64,000 nt of DNA from Pyxidicoccus trucidator (GTDB lineage: Bacteria; Myxococcota; Myxococcia; Myxococcales; Myxococcaceae): the NCBI RefSeq assembly GCF_010894435.1, contig NZ_JAAIXZ010000004.1:482300-546299 (forward strand), in the 5' to 3' direction. Under the pieces are notes generated by a model, which saw only the letters and a list, made by a program, of their open reading frames with translations, had not been told where the DNA came from and searched no databases. The first letter of the stretch is position 1; each line of letters opens with the position of its first letter. Below are positions 24,851-32,819 of the stretch, one piece after another. The position numbers and the translations under genes are program-made.

Positions 24851-25234
24851 ATGCAGCCAGGCCGCATGACGAGGAAGCGGGCGGGTGTGTGGGCGTGCTG
24901 GCTGATGCTGGCCGCCCTCGCGTGCACGTCCTCCAAGACCGGGGCCGCGGAGGAGACGGTGCGCCGCTTCTTCGCGGCGCTGCCCTCGGAGGACTGCGCG
25001 GTGCTGGAGCCGCTGCTGGCCACCGGGGGCAGCGCGCGGCCCTGCGAGGAGACGGTGCGGGAGCTGCGGGAGCACGGACTCTCCCTGCTGGGCATCATCG
25101 GGTCGACCGTCGACGGGAGGGACTCGGAGGCGGTCATCGTCCGGGCCCGCGTGGCGCGGGACGGCGAGGAGCGCAAGGAGCCGTGGCTGCTGCGAGTGGA
25201 GCGGCAGGCAGGCACGTGGCGCGTGCGGTTCTGA
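24851..25234 (+). CDS. Small lipoprotein, NTF2/DUF4878-like
   Basis: 127-aa lipoprotein (Cys25 in LALAC). The mature part, 'AEETVRRFFAALPSEDCAVLEPLL' (in part) through 'WLLRVERQAGTWRVRF', has the helix-then-sheet pattern of NTF2-like lipoproteins of the DUF4878 type, but family assignment is tentative. It starts 4 bp after the Cys-rich lipoprotein gene, so co-transcription is near certain. The alternative in-frame ATG at 24866 would also leave a full signal peptide. Confidence 0.72.
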   Translation: MQPGRMTRKRAGVWACWLMLAALACTSSKTGAAEETVRRFFAALPSEDCAVLEPLLATGGSARPCEETVRELREHGLSLLGIIGSTVDGRDSEAVIVRARVARDGEERKEPWLLRVERQAGTWRVRF

Positions 25235-25280
25235 GAACTGAAGTACGCTTCACGCCGGACGCAGGGAAGGCAAGCGAGAC

Positions 25281-25829
25281 ATGCGGATTCGTTACCGTCT
25301 GATGCTGGTCGCCGCCGTGGCGCTCACCGTGTCCCTGCTGACGGTGATGCTGTGGCCGGCGTCGCCTGTCGCGCCGGGGGCGGCGCCTTCCGAGCCGCCC
25401 ATCGCGACGGGGCCCGGGACGCCCGCGCCGGAGTCGGTGCCTCCGAAGGTCGTCGCGCGGGAGCGGGTGGAGCCGGTGCCCGCGAGCAACGAGGAGCGGC
25501 CGGCCACGGTGGTGGCGCTGGCGCCCGGTGACGTGCCGCCGGAGCCGGAGGTGGCGAACCCTCCCCCGCAGGAGAATGACGCCATCGAACCCGAGCTGCC
25601 GCAGACGGCGCAGTGGCGGCTGGAGAAGACGACGCACCTCACCGCGCTGCTCGGGCGGGACGTGGAGCGGCTGGAGCGCGAGCGCGAGGACGCCGAGGCG
25701 CGCGGTGACGAGCGGCGGAGCGAGCAGCTCGAGACGCTCCTGAGCCGCAACCGGGCGCGGCTGCACGAACTACGCGAGGAGCTTCGCGAGCTGGGCGAGG
25801 CGGTGAAGGAAGAGTCCTCCGCCGAATGA
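25281..25829 (+). CDS. Membrane-anchored proline-rich coiled-coil protein
   Basis: 182-aa protein: one N-terminal membrane segment (residues 7-27), a Pro/Ala/Glu-rich stretch to about residue 105, and a charged coiled-coil helix ('RDVERLEREREDAEARGDER', 'LLSRNRARLHELREELRELG'). It should be anchored in the inner membrane with the coil outside the cytoplasm. The family was not recognised. The last codon and stop overlap the ATG of the S1 protease gene (ATGA), indicating translational coupling. Confidence 0.75.
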   Translation: MRIRYRLMLVAAVALTVSLLTVMLWPASPVAPGAAPSEPPIATGPGTPAPESVPPKVVARERVEPVPASNEERPATVVALAPGDVPPEPEVANPPPQENDAIEPELPQTAQWRLEKTTHLTALLGRDVERLEREREDAEARGDERRSEQLETLLSRNRARLHELREELRELGEAVKEESSAE

Positions 25830-27316
25830 GTCCCGGGCCCGCGTCACCGCGAGCTCTGATGGTGCAAGGGCCTCGCGGAGCGCAGCGGGCCGCGAGCCAT
25901 GCCGTAACGCTTCTCGCGAGCTTCCGACACGGGCTGATGGTGTACGGGCGGCAAGAAGCGCGAGCCCGGCAACAGGACATGAGCAAGATCGTGCCACGTT
26001 CTGTTGAGCGCTTCCGGCAAGGGCCGACGGTGTACGGGCAGCATGAAGCAGGAGCCCGGCAGCGGGTCGCGAGCAAGGTCGTGCCACGTCCTGTTGAGCG
26101 CTTCCGGCAAGAGCGAGCGGCGTACGGGCAGCACGTCGCGAGGGCCCTGTTCCTGGTGTCAGCACTGGCGGCGCTGCTCGCCTGCCAGTCCGTGGCGGAG
26201 GAGTCACCCGCCTCTACGCCGCGCACGGACTCGCGCCCTGTCGTGGCGGGCTCGGACGCGCCAGACGACACCGCCGCGGTGGCGCTCATCGCCCGTCGCA
26301 CCCGCTGCGCTGGGGAGCCGCCGGTGCTGCTCTGCTCCGGTGCGCTCATCGCGCCCGACGTGGTGCTCACGGCCGCGCACTGTCTGGCCATCTTCGGGCC
26401 GGAGGGGCCGCACGAGGTCTACCTCGGCCAGGTGTTACTGCCCCAGCCGGAGCCCTCCCCCCGGGGCCGCTTCGCCCGCGTGGCCCGTGCGCTCATCCAC
26501 CCGGACTACGACGCCACGACCCACGCGTACGATGTCGCGCTGCTGCGCCTCGCGGCACCGGTGGACGTGACACCGTTCCCCCTGCCGGAGTCCACGAGTG
26601 TCATTCCCACCGCCGGTGCCTCCGTGCGGGTGGTGGGCTACGGGGACACGAAGGACGCCGCTGTTCCCTCCGGCCGTCGGAGGCAGGGCACGCTGACGGT
26701 GACGCAGGTGGAGCCCGCGGCCTTTCGCGCCGGCCCTGCTCCCAGCATGAGCTGCGTGGGAGACAGCGGCGGACCGGTGCTCCTCCGCGACGGCGGACGC
26801 GAGGTGCTGGTGGGACTCACCGCGAGCGGCGACGTCGCCTGTCAGGACGAAGCCCTCAACGTGCGCGTGGACGCGTTGCTCGACGGCTTCATCCGCCCGT
26901 TCCTCGCGGAAGCGCCTGCATCCGTCATCCCCACGCTGCCACCGGAAGACCTCTGCCGTGCCACCTGCACACGTGACGCCGAGTGTCCCTCGGGGCTCAC
27001 CTGTGTCTCCGTGGAAGGCGCACCGGCCCGCTGCCTGCTGCCCGCGCTCCAGGCAGGAGCCTACGGTGCGACCTGCACGGACGACGCCTCCTGTGGCACG
27101 GGTGGGCTGTGCGCGCGGCTGGAGCCCGAGGGCACGGACGCGTGCCGCTGCTTCACGCCGTGCACGCCGCCTCCACCCGACCCGGACCCTGTCGACCCTG
27201 GCGGTCCGGACTCCGCGACGGACGCGGGAGGCTGTGCGGGAGCGCCGGGTGCCCTGCTCCTCGGCCTGCTGTCATGGGCGGGCCTGCTGAAGCCCGCGCG
27301 CCGGCATATCCGTTGA
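25826..27316 (+). CDS. S1 (trypsin-like) serine protease with MYXO-CTERM-like tail
   Basis: 496 aa from the ATG at 25826. The catalytic triad is intact: His in 'VLTAAHCLAIFG', Asp in 'HAYDVALLRLAAPVDV', Ser in 'SCVGDSGGPVLL'. After the protease domain come Cys-rich segments ('CRATCTRDAECPSGLTC', 'TCTDDASCGTGGLCARL'), a DPDPVDPGG linker and a C-terminal 'GGCAGAPGALLLGLLSW..KPARR'. That tail has the Cys, hydrophobic stretch and Arg/Lys end of MYXO-CTERM sorting signals, implying cell-surface anchoring. The start is uncertain: the first ~115 residues are a 30-aa repeat, and a hydrophobic segment with an LLAC lipobox lies at about 110-120. A GTG at 26081 would give a shorter leader. Overlap with the upstream stop favours 25826. 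Confidence 0.85.
   Translation: MSPGPASPRALMVQGPRGAQRAASHAVTLLASFRHGLMVYGRQEARARQQDMSKIVPRSVERFRQGPTVYGQHEAGARQRVASKVVPRPVERFRQERAAYGQHVARALFLVSALAALLACQSVAEESPASTPRTDSRPVVAGSDAPDDTAAVALIARRTRCAGEPPVLLCSGALIAPDVVLTAAHCLAIFGPEGPHEVYLGQVLLPQPEPSPRGRFARVARALIHPDYDATTHAYDVALLRLAAPVDVTPFPLPESTSVIPTAGASVRVVGYGDTKDAAVPSGRRRQGTLTVTQVEPAAFRAGPAPSMSCVGDSGGPVLLRDGGREVLVGLTASGDVACQDEALNVRVDALLDGFIRPFLAEAPASVIPTLPPEDLCRATCTRDAECPSGLTCVSVEGAPARCLLPALQAGAYGATCTDDASCGTGGLCARLEPEGTDACRCFTPCTPPPPDPDPVDPGGPDSATDAGGCAGAPGALLLGLLSWAGLLKPARRHIR
25892..26140 (+). repeat. 90-bp tandem repeat at the 5' end of the protease gene
   Basis: About three imperfect 90-bp (30-codon) units. The segment GTGTACGGGCRGCA recurs at 25940 and 26030, with a variant at 26120; GAGCGCTTCCGGCAAG and GTGCCACGTYCTGTTGAGCG also recur 90 bp apart. 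Length is a multiple of three, so the frame stays open. Confidence 0.82.
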
Positions 27317-27442
27317 GGCGGGCCGCACCGGGCTGGCACGGCCAGTCAGGTTGCCGTGCCTCGCTGAACGAGGCCGCATGCACACCCGAGCGAGCCTCGG
27401 CAGGTGTCTCGAATCCGTGGGCGACCTGCCCGTGGGTGCACG

Positions 27443-27841
27443 TCAGGCGCGGATGCTCGTCTTGCGCGGTCCCTTGCGCTTGTAGGCCTTGCCCGCCTTG
27501 AGCGGCGTCGTGTCACCGCGCCCGGTGGTGCGCTTGGCCGTGCCTTCCTTGCGGTAGGCCGCGGCGGCCGGGGCCGGCAGCGTCTTGCGTCGCGACGTGC
27601 TGCTGCCCAGCTCCGCCACCGGCAGCCTGCGGCTCTTCGCCGTCACGCCCTTCCCGGACGCACTGCGCGGGCTGACCTTCCGGTCCTCGAAGTCCACGCT
27701 CCCCAGTGCCCGCCGGCCGCTCTTCTTCGCCTTGTGGGTGCTCGCCCCCGCGGCCCGGCCCACGTCCATGGCCTTGAGCGCCATCGTCGTGCCCTTCTTC
27801 TTCGCCACCTTCGCTCGTATCCCTCGACTCTTCTCTGGCAT
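27443..27841 (-). CDS. Small highly basic Lys/Arg-rich protein
   Basis: 132-aa protein rich in Lys, Arg, Ser, Thr and Ala ('RGIRAKVAKKKGTTM', 'KAKKSGRRALGSV', 'SRRKTLPAPAAAAYRKEG', 'KAYKRKGPRKTSIRA') with no predicted membrane segment. The estimated pI is very high; it may be intrinsically disordered and bind DNA, RNA or polyanions. The family was not recognised. A strong ribosome site (GGGAGGTCAC) precedes the ATG at 27841. A related small basic protein, sharing an 'RKTLP' motif and general composition, is encoded at 31191-31490. Confidence 0.7.
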   Translation of the reverse strand: MPEKSRGIRAKVAKKKGTTMALKAMDVGRAAGASTHKAKKSGRRALGSVDFEDRKVSPRSASGKGVTAKSRRLPVAELGSSTSRRKTLPAPAAAAYRKEGTAKRTTGRGDTTPLKAGKAYKRKGPRKTSIRA

Positions 27842-28016
27842 GTGACCTCCCAGGCCATCAGGTAGGAATGAAGCTTCCCGGTTGCCAGGGAGCAGCGGGG
27901 CGAGCGTGCCCCAGCGCTCATGTCAGCCGCGCCATTCCTTCCACCGCTCCACTTCCACGTCGTACCCGGGGACGAGGTTGCGCATTCGCGCGCCAGGGTG
28001 CTCCCATGGTGACACC

Positions 28017-28670
28017 GTGCAACGCCGCCCACCCCTCACGCTGGTCCCGTCAGACTCGGACGCGTCACATCGCGCCTGTCCCGGCTGTGGCCAGGTCGGC
28101 CTCCCGGGGCGGGACGAACGTTGCCGGGAATGTGGTGGCTCGCTGGTGGATGCACCCCGCGTCTCGCGAGGCGCCGGGCCGCCGCTGCCTCCGCGCCGGC
28201 TCACCCGCGCGCAGCGCAAGGCCATCCTCCGGCCGAGGCTCGTCACGCACCACTCGGTGGGCACGTTCTTCCTCGCCCTGGGTGTGCTGATGCTGCCGGT
28301 GGCGCTCGGCTTCCTCCGGCCCCTGCTGTTGATGACGGGCATCTTCCTGCTCGTGGGCGTTCTGCTCCGCCGCTCCGGCTGGCCCGGGGCGCTCCGCCGC
28401 GAGCAGCGCCGTCGCCTCCAGGCGCTGCGCTGGGGCCTGCCCGCCGCGGCGGAGCTGACCCGGGTGGAGCGCCACGTCCTCCCGGGCCTGGAGGCGGGGC
28501 GCGTCGCCCAGCTCGACTACGTCTTCCTCGCCCGCGGTCAGCCAGTGCACGGGAGCACACCTTCGCCCTGCCTCGCGGACGCACGGCGCAGCCCCGGCGA
28601 GCCTGTCTGGGTCGTCTACCTGGCCGAGGACCCGGCCGTCAGCGCGCTCTGGCCACCGCCAGAGTCCTGA
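28017..28670 (+). CDS. Zinc-ribbon membrane protein, unknown
   Basis: 217 aa. An N-terminal zinc ribbon (CPGCGQ ... CRECGG, about residues 21-42) is followed by a basic linker and two adjacent membrane segments ('SVGTFFLALGVLMLPVALGF', 'LLLMTGIFLLVGVLL'). A cytosolic C-terminal domain with 'ALRWGLPAAAELTRVERHVLPG' and 'GEPVWVVYLAEDPAVSALWPP' follows. The family was not recognised. The start is uncertain: the GTG at 28017 lacks a good ribosome site, and the frame is open further upstream. Confidence 0.65.
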   Translation: MQRRPPLTLVPSDSDASHRACPGCGQVGLPGRDERCRECGGSLVDAPRVSRGAGPPLPPRRLTRAQRKAILRPRLVTHHSVGTFFLALGVLMLPVALGFLRPLLLMTGIFLLVGVLLRRSGWPGALRREQRRRLQALRWGLPAAAELTRVERHVLPGLEAGRVAQLDYVFLARGQPVHGSTPSPCLADARRSPGEPVWVVYLAEDPAVSALWPPPES

Positions 28671-28783
28671 GCGACACCTCGCGCTGGCCTGGACGTTGCT
28701 TTGGCGTGGGGGCACGTTCCCTTCCGAGCCTCTCCCGTGGTCTCCCGGCCACGGTGCGCGGCCCGGCTACCGCAAGTGCCACC

Positions 28784-29485
28784 ATGTCCCAGCCGCCCAC
28801 TGCCCCTCCCGCCTTCCTGTCCGTGCTGCGCCGCCATGGCTTCCTGCCCGCGGTGCTGAGCAGTGTCGCCGCGGTGGGGCTGCTGGCCCTGCGGTTGGAC
28901 TGGAGTGAGCGTGCCAGCTACGCCTTCCTGTCCTGGAACCTGTTCCTGGCGTGGGTGCCCTATGTGCTGTCCCTGGTGGCCCGCCTGCTGATGGCGCGGG
29001 GCCTGGGCCGCTGGTGGCTGCTGGCGCCGCTGGCCCTGGGGTGGCTCGCGCTGTTTCCCAACGCGCCGTACCTGCTCACGGACTTCATCCACCTGCACCA
29101 GCGGCCCGTGGTGCCGCTGTGGTTCGACGCGGCGCTGCTCGCGCTGTTCGCCGCCACCGGGTGGCTGATGGGGCTGCTCTCGCTGGAGGTGTGGAAGGAG
29201 TGGCTGGAGCGGCGCTGGGGCCGCGCCCGGGCCTGGGCCTTCGTGGCCGCCACGTCCCTGCTGTGCGGCTATGGCATCTACCTGGGCCGCGTGGAGCGGT
29301 GGAACAGCTGGGACGTGCTGTCCGAGCCGGAGCGCCTGCTGTCCACCATGGCCTCCCACCTGCGCGAGCCCGGCGCCTTCCCCTACCTGACGCGCCTCAC
29401 CATCCTCTTCGCCGGGCTGATGCTGCTCTCCTACGCCGTCTTCGAGGTGCTGGTGACGCGTCTGCGTTGCCGGCGCGCCGCGTAA
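28784..29485 (+). CDS. DUF1361 integral membrane protein
   Basis: 233-aa polytopic membrane protein, probably seven helices. The DUF1361 signature is clear: 'AFLSWNLFLAWVPYVLSLVA', 'LALFPNAPYLLTDFIHL', 'GYGIYLGRVERWNSWDVL' and 'ILFAGLMLLSYAVFEVLV'. The function of the family is unknown. The ATG at 28784 begins just before the first hydrophobic segment. A region with an A-rich run (29540-29548) and GC palindromes follows before the next gene. Confidence 0.85.
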   Translation: MSQPPTAPPAFLSVLRRHGFLPAVLSSVAAVGLLALRLDWSERASYAFLSWNLFLAWVPYVLSLVARLLMARGLGRWWLLAPLALGWLALFPNAPYLLTDFIHLHQRPVVPLWFDAALLALFAATGWLMGLLSLEVWKEWLERRWGRARAWAFVAATSLLCGYGIYLGRVERWNSWDVLSEPERLLSTMASHLREPGAFPYLTRLTILFAGLMLLSYAVFEVLVTRLRCRRAA

Positions 29486-29628
29486 CGCTGTAGCTTCGTT
29501 GCAGGTGCAATAAAGGCTGGACTTCGCCGTTCAGCACCGTGCGCCAAAAAAAGTGGGATGCGCCGCCAGCTGGCGCCTCCTTCATGCATTGGCGCGCGCG
29601 CGCGAAGTACCTATCTCCGGGAGCTTGA

Positions 29629-31101
29629 ATGAAGAGGTCAGAAGCCGTTGGCGTTTTCCAGGGTGCGTGGTGGCTCGTTGCTACCGTGTTGTTGCAGGCG
29701 TGCGGGGATACCACCCTCGTGGAGCCCTCCCAGGTGGAGGCTCCCGCGCGGGCCGTGAGCGCGCTGGAGACGGTGACGGACTCGGAGGACATCCTCACCC
29801 AGCTCCAGTCCATCCCCGGGCTCACCGTGCTCGACGAGCGGCCGTCGCCCTACGCGGGCACGCGCTTCTTCCGGATGGTGTTCGAGCAGCCCGCGGACCA
29901 CCGGCGTCCCCTGGGTGAGCGCTTCCAGCTCCGGGTGAACCTGCTGCACCGCTCGGTGGACGCGCCCATGGTGCTCTCCGCCGGCGGCTATGGCCTGGGG
30001 GACGGCCCCTCGCGGTCCGAGCCCACCGCGCTGCTCGGCGCCAACCAGCTCTCGCTGGAGCACCGCTTCTTCGGCACCTCGCGGCCGGCCTCGAATGACT
30101 GGAAGCTGCTCGACATCCGCCAGGCCGCGGGCGACTACCACCGCATCATCGAGGCCTTCAAGCCGCTCTACTCCGGGCGCTGGTTGACCACGGGCACCAG
30201 CAAGGGCGGCATGGCGGCCGTGTACCACCGCTACTTCTACCCGGACGATGTGGACGTCACCGCGCCGTACGTCGCGCCCAACAGCCATGGACTGGATGAC
30301 GGGCGCTACGCCCGCTTCGTCGAGCAGGTGGGGGACGCCGACTGCCGCGCGAAGCTCCAGGCCTTCCAGCGAGCGGTGCTGGAGCGCCGCGACGAGATGC
30401 TGCCCTTCATGGAAGCGCTGGTCGTCTCCGAGGGCACGGGCTTCGAGGTGCTGGGCGGCCTGGACCGGACCCTGGAGTTCTCCGTCGTCGAGCTGTCCTT
30501 CTACTTCTGGCAGTACTACGGCGCGCCCGTGTGCGCGGAGGTCCCCGCGTCCGACGTGTCGGCGGCGGAGCTCTTCGGGTTCCTGGACGGCATTGTCGGC
30601 ATCGCCTTCACCTACGGCGACGTGTGGCTCGACTACTACGCGGCCTACTACTACCAGGCCGCGACGGAGCTTGGCTGGACGCGCTTCTCCACGCGGCACC
30701 TGCACCGGCTGCTGCGCTACCCGGGCGAGGACGAGCCCCGCTCGTACCTTCCCTTCCCGGTGAGGGAGCGGTTCGACCATGGCCTCATGCTCCGCGTGGA
30801 GCACTGGGTGCGCAACCACGGGGAGCGGATGCTCTTCGTCTACGGAGAGAATGACCCCTGGTCCTCCGGCGCCTTCTCCGTGCGCGAGCGCAATGACTCC
30901 TTCCGCTACATCGTCCCGGAGGGTGAGCACGGCTCCCGCATCAGCCGCCTGCCCGAGCCCGAGCGGACCCAGGCCTTGGAGAACCTCTACCGGTGGATGG
31001 GGCTGGACGTGTCGGCCGCGGGCGTGCGGGCCCGGGTGCTCGACGCCGAGGCGGAGCGCACCGAGTCGGGCCTGGAGCGGGAGCCGCGCTTCCGGCTGTA
31101 G
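29629..31101 (+). CDS. S37/S28-like secreted serine peptidase (tripeptidyl aminopeptidase type)
   Basis: 490-aa lipoprotein (Cys25 in LLQAC) resembling peptidase S37 (the Streptomyces PS-10 aminopeptidase group), which shares the alpha/beta-hydrolase fold with S28. Visible features: 'VFEQPADHRRP', 'LSLEHRFFGTSRP', the nucleophile in 'TGTSKGGMAAVYHRYFYPDD' (Ser about 190), Asp in 'YGENDPWSSGAF' and His in 'VPEGEHGSRI'. It probably releases N-terminal tripeptides during extracellular protein digestion, fitting a predatory lifestyle. The ATG at 29629 has a GGGAG site. Upstream DNA is locally AT-rich (A-run 29540-29548), and the promoter probably lies at 29550-29625. Confidence 0.87.
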   Translation: MKRSEAVGVFQGAWWLVATVLLQACGDTTLVEPSQVEAPARAVSALETVTDSEDILTQLQSIPGLTVLDERPSPYAGTRFFRMVFEQPADHRRPLGERFQLRVNLLHRSVDAPMVLSAGGYGLGDGPSRSEPTALLGANQLSLEHRFFGTSRPASNDWKLLDIRQAAGDYHRIIEAFKPLYSGRWLTTGTSKGGMAAVYHRYFYPDDVDVTAPYVAPNSHGLDDGRYARFVEQVGDADCRAKLQAFQRAVLERRDEMLPFMEALVVSEGTGFEVLGGLDRTLEFSVVELSFYFWQYYGAPVCAEVPASDVSAAELFGFLDGIVGIAFTYGDVWLDYYAAYYYQAATELGWTRFSTRHLHRLLRYPGEDEPRSYLPFPVRERFDHGLMLRVEHWVRNHGERMLFVYGENDPWSSGAFSVRERNDSFRYIVPEGEHGSRISRLPEPERTQALENLYRWMGLDVSAAGVRARVLDAEAERTESGLEREPRFRL

Positions 31102-31114
31102 CGCTGACGACACC

Positions 31115-31165
31115 CCGAGGACACCGCTTCCGCCCGCTGTGGCCGGGCGGGGGCGGTGTCCCCGG
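31115..31165. terminator. Long bidirectional hairpin
   Basis: A 22-bp stem (one A/C mismatch and two G-U pairs) with a 7-nt loop lies between the convergent S37-like peptidase and small basic protein genes. It is among the longest hairpins in the window. Confidence 0.85.
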
Positions 31166-31190
31166 ACTTCACCTGCGAGGGCCCAGGGTG

Positions 31191-31490
31191 TCAGCCGCCG
31201 TGCAGGGGCAGACGCTTCTTGGGCCCACCGCTGTGCTTCACGTTCATCTCGCTGGGGGCCTTCTTGCGGCCCTTGAGCATCGTCGCGCGGCGACGGTGGC
31301 TCTTGGGCTCATGTAGCTCGGCGGCGGGGCCCAGTGTCACCCGCTCCAGTGTCTTCTGCCGGCGCAGCGCCGCGGCGTCGTCCCGGGGCAATGTCTTGCG
31401 CCCCTTGCTGGCCTGCACGCTGGGCTGGGCCGAGTGCGCATCCACCCGCCGCTTGTTCTTGATACCTGCCACTTTGGTCCGCACGGCCAT
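31191..31490 (-). CDS. Small highly basic protein, second copy type
   Basis: 99-aa Lys/Arg/His-rich protein ('MAVRTKVAGIKNKRRVDAH', 'SKGRKTLPRDDAAALRRQKT', 'KSHRRRATMLKGRKKAPSEM', 'GGPKKRLPLHGG'). It has no membrane segment and is probably disordered. The ATG at 31490 is preceded by GGAAGGAGGGCATC, an excellent ribosome site, implying high expression. It shares 'RKTLP' and overall make-up with the protein at 27443-27841. A nucleic-acid- or polyphosphate-binding role is only an inference. The next upstream gene on the same strand (zinc-ribbon, 31626-32000) also has a basic tail. Confidence 0.7.
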   Translation of the reverse strand: MAVRTKVAGIKNKRRVDAHSAQPSVQASKGRKTLPRDDAAALRRQKTLERVTLGPAAELHEPKSHRRRATMLKGRKKAPSEMNVKHSGGPKKRLPLHGG

Positions 31491-31625
31491 GATGCCCTCC
31501 TTCCGTGGAGAGGTAAGGACGGCGCCCTGGCTTTTCCATCCCCCTCCGGGGGAAGGGCCAGGGGCCATGCCGCGTGCCTGGGTGCTCACCAGCCAGCGGC
31601 GGGCCTGCCGGGAAGGCGCGGCGGG

Positions 31626-32000
31626 CTAGGTCGAGGAGCGCTTGCCCTTCTTGGGCGGGCGGGTGCCGGTGGTGCTCTCGGGCGGGAAGAGCCAGCCCTC
31701 GCTGTCTCGCGAGGTGGAGACGTTCGTCTGCGAGGGCTCCATGTGCATGCCCCGGCAGCCCCGGCACCAGGACTGGGGCCGGCGCCCGCTCTTCATGATG
31801 CGGTAGCCGAAGTCCTGCTCCGTGGGCCCCGTGTGCCCGCAGCGGGGGCACTTGCTCAGGGACGTGACGCCAATCTCCTTGGCCTTCTGGCGACCGTGCT
31901 CCACCACCAGCGCCAGGGCCGCCGCGAAGCCGATACGGCCCGTGGAGGCGACATGGAAGCTCCGGCCGCGCTTGCGATTGCCGCGGCCGAGCACCGGCAT
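31626..32000 (-). CDS. Four-cysteine zinc-finger protein with basic tail
   Basis: 124 aa. The centre has a C-x2-C ... C-x2-C finger ('LSKCPRCGHTGPTEQDFGYR' ... 'SWCRGCRGMHME'), like HNH-associated or rubredoxin-type knuckles. The N-terminus ('RGNRKRGRSFHVASTGRIGF') and C-terminus ('TRPPKKGKRSST') are basic, so nucleic-acid binding is likely. The ATG at 32000 follows GGAGGAACGGACCTC. An upstream in-frame ATG at 32106 would add 35 residues and cannot be excluded. The family was not recognised. Confidence 0.65.
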   Translation of the reverse strand: MPVLGRGNRKRGRSFHVASTGRIGFAAALALVVEHGRQKAKEIGVTSLSKCPRCGHTGPTEQDFGYRIMKSGRRPQSWCRGCRGMHMEPSQTNVSTSRDSEGWLFPPESTTGTRPPKKGKRSST

Positions 32001-32297
32001 GAGGTCCGTTCCTCCAAGCAGGTTGCGCTGCTCGAGAACACGTGACGGCGAATTGTCCGGGGTCGAGTGGCTCACGGGACAACTCATACTGGGACGGTCT
32101 GACATGCCCTGCCCGGAGGGCCTGGCCCCCCGGTAGGCCTCCGGGGGAGGACTGAACAAAAGTCCAGCAATGTCGCGGATCTACGCCATTCCCACCCTGG
32201 AAGTGGGGTGGCGCGGGAGGGCCCCCGGCCGGCCGGCTGGCGCCGGAAGGGAGGTGGGGTGCGCAGGTTGTCGGGGGCGAACCGGAGGCCCCCAGCC

Positions 32298-32753
32298 ATG
32301 ACCCGCCCCACCAACGAAACCGAGCTGACGCAGCGCCGCGTGCAGCGGCATGAGTCCCACACCCGCACCACCTACGCGGCCTTCATCCGCCACTTGTGCG
32401 AGGTGGGGAAGCTGGAGCCGGCCCTGGCCGAGTGCGCGGCGGTGGCGGTGCTGAGCGCGCTGGAGCGGCGCATCCTCCCGGGCGAGGCGAAGGATTTGGA
32501 GGCCCAGCTCCCGCGCCGCCTGGTGGAGTTCCTGCCCCCGCTGGAGCAGCGCCCGCAGCGGCCGAGGCGCTTCGGCAAGGAGGCGTTCCTCCAGACGGTG
32601 GCGGACGACCTGGAGCGGCCGGTGGAGCAGATGGAGCCCGTGGTGCGCGCGGTGTTCCGCGCGATGAGGGACCTCATCTCCGAGGGCGAGGCGGACGACG
32701 TCGCCAGCAACCTGCCCCCGGACCTGCAGGCGCTGTGGCGGCTCACGCAGTAG
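32298..32753 (+). CDS. DUF2267 domain protein
   Basis: 151-aa helical soluble protein. Two halves resemble each other ('YAAFIRHLCEVGKLEPALAE' and 'KEAFLQTVADDLERPVEQME', each followed by 'VLSALERRILPGEAKDLEAQ' or 'VFRAMRDLISEGEADDVASN'), as in DUF2267. The function of the family is unknown; some members are stress-induced. The ATG at 32298 follows CGGAGG. A terminator hairpin follows. Confidence 0.85.
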   Translation: MTRPTNETELTQRRVQRHESHTRTTYAAFIRHLCEVGKLEPALAECAAVAVLSALERRILPGEAKDLEAQLPRRLVEFLPPLEQRPQRPRRFGKEAFLQTVADDLERPVEQMEPVVRAVFRAMRDLISEGEADDVASNLPPDLQALWRLTQ

Positions 32754-32766
32754 CCCGCGGCCCCCG

Positions 32767-32796
32767 CCCTGGCGGACCCCGTCGCCAGGGTCCGCC
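32767..32796. terminator. Terminator hairpin between convergent genes
   Basis: CCCTGGCG / CGCCAGGG (8-bp stem, 8-nt loop) with an overlapping alternative stem GGCGGACC / GGTCCGCC. It lies between DUF2267 (+) and the 5'-nucleotidase (-). Confidence 0.7.
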
Positions 32797-32819
32797 CGCT
32801 CGGCTTGGAAGGGGAGGGA

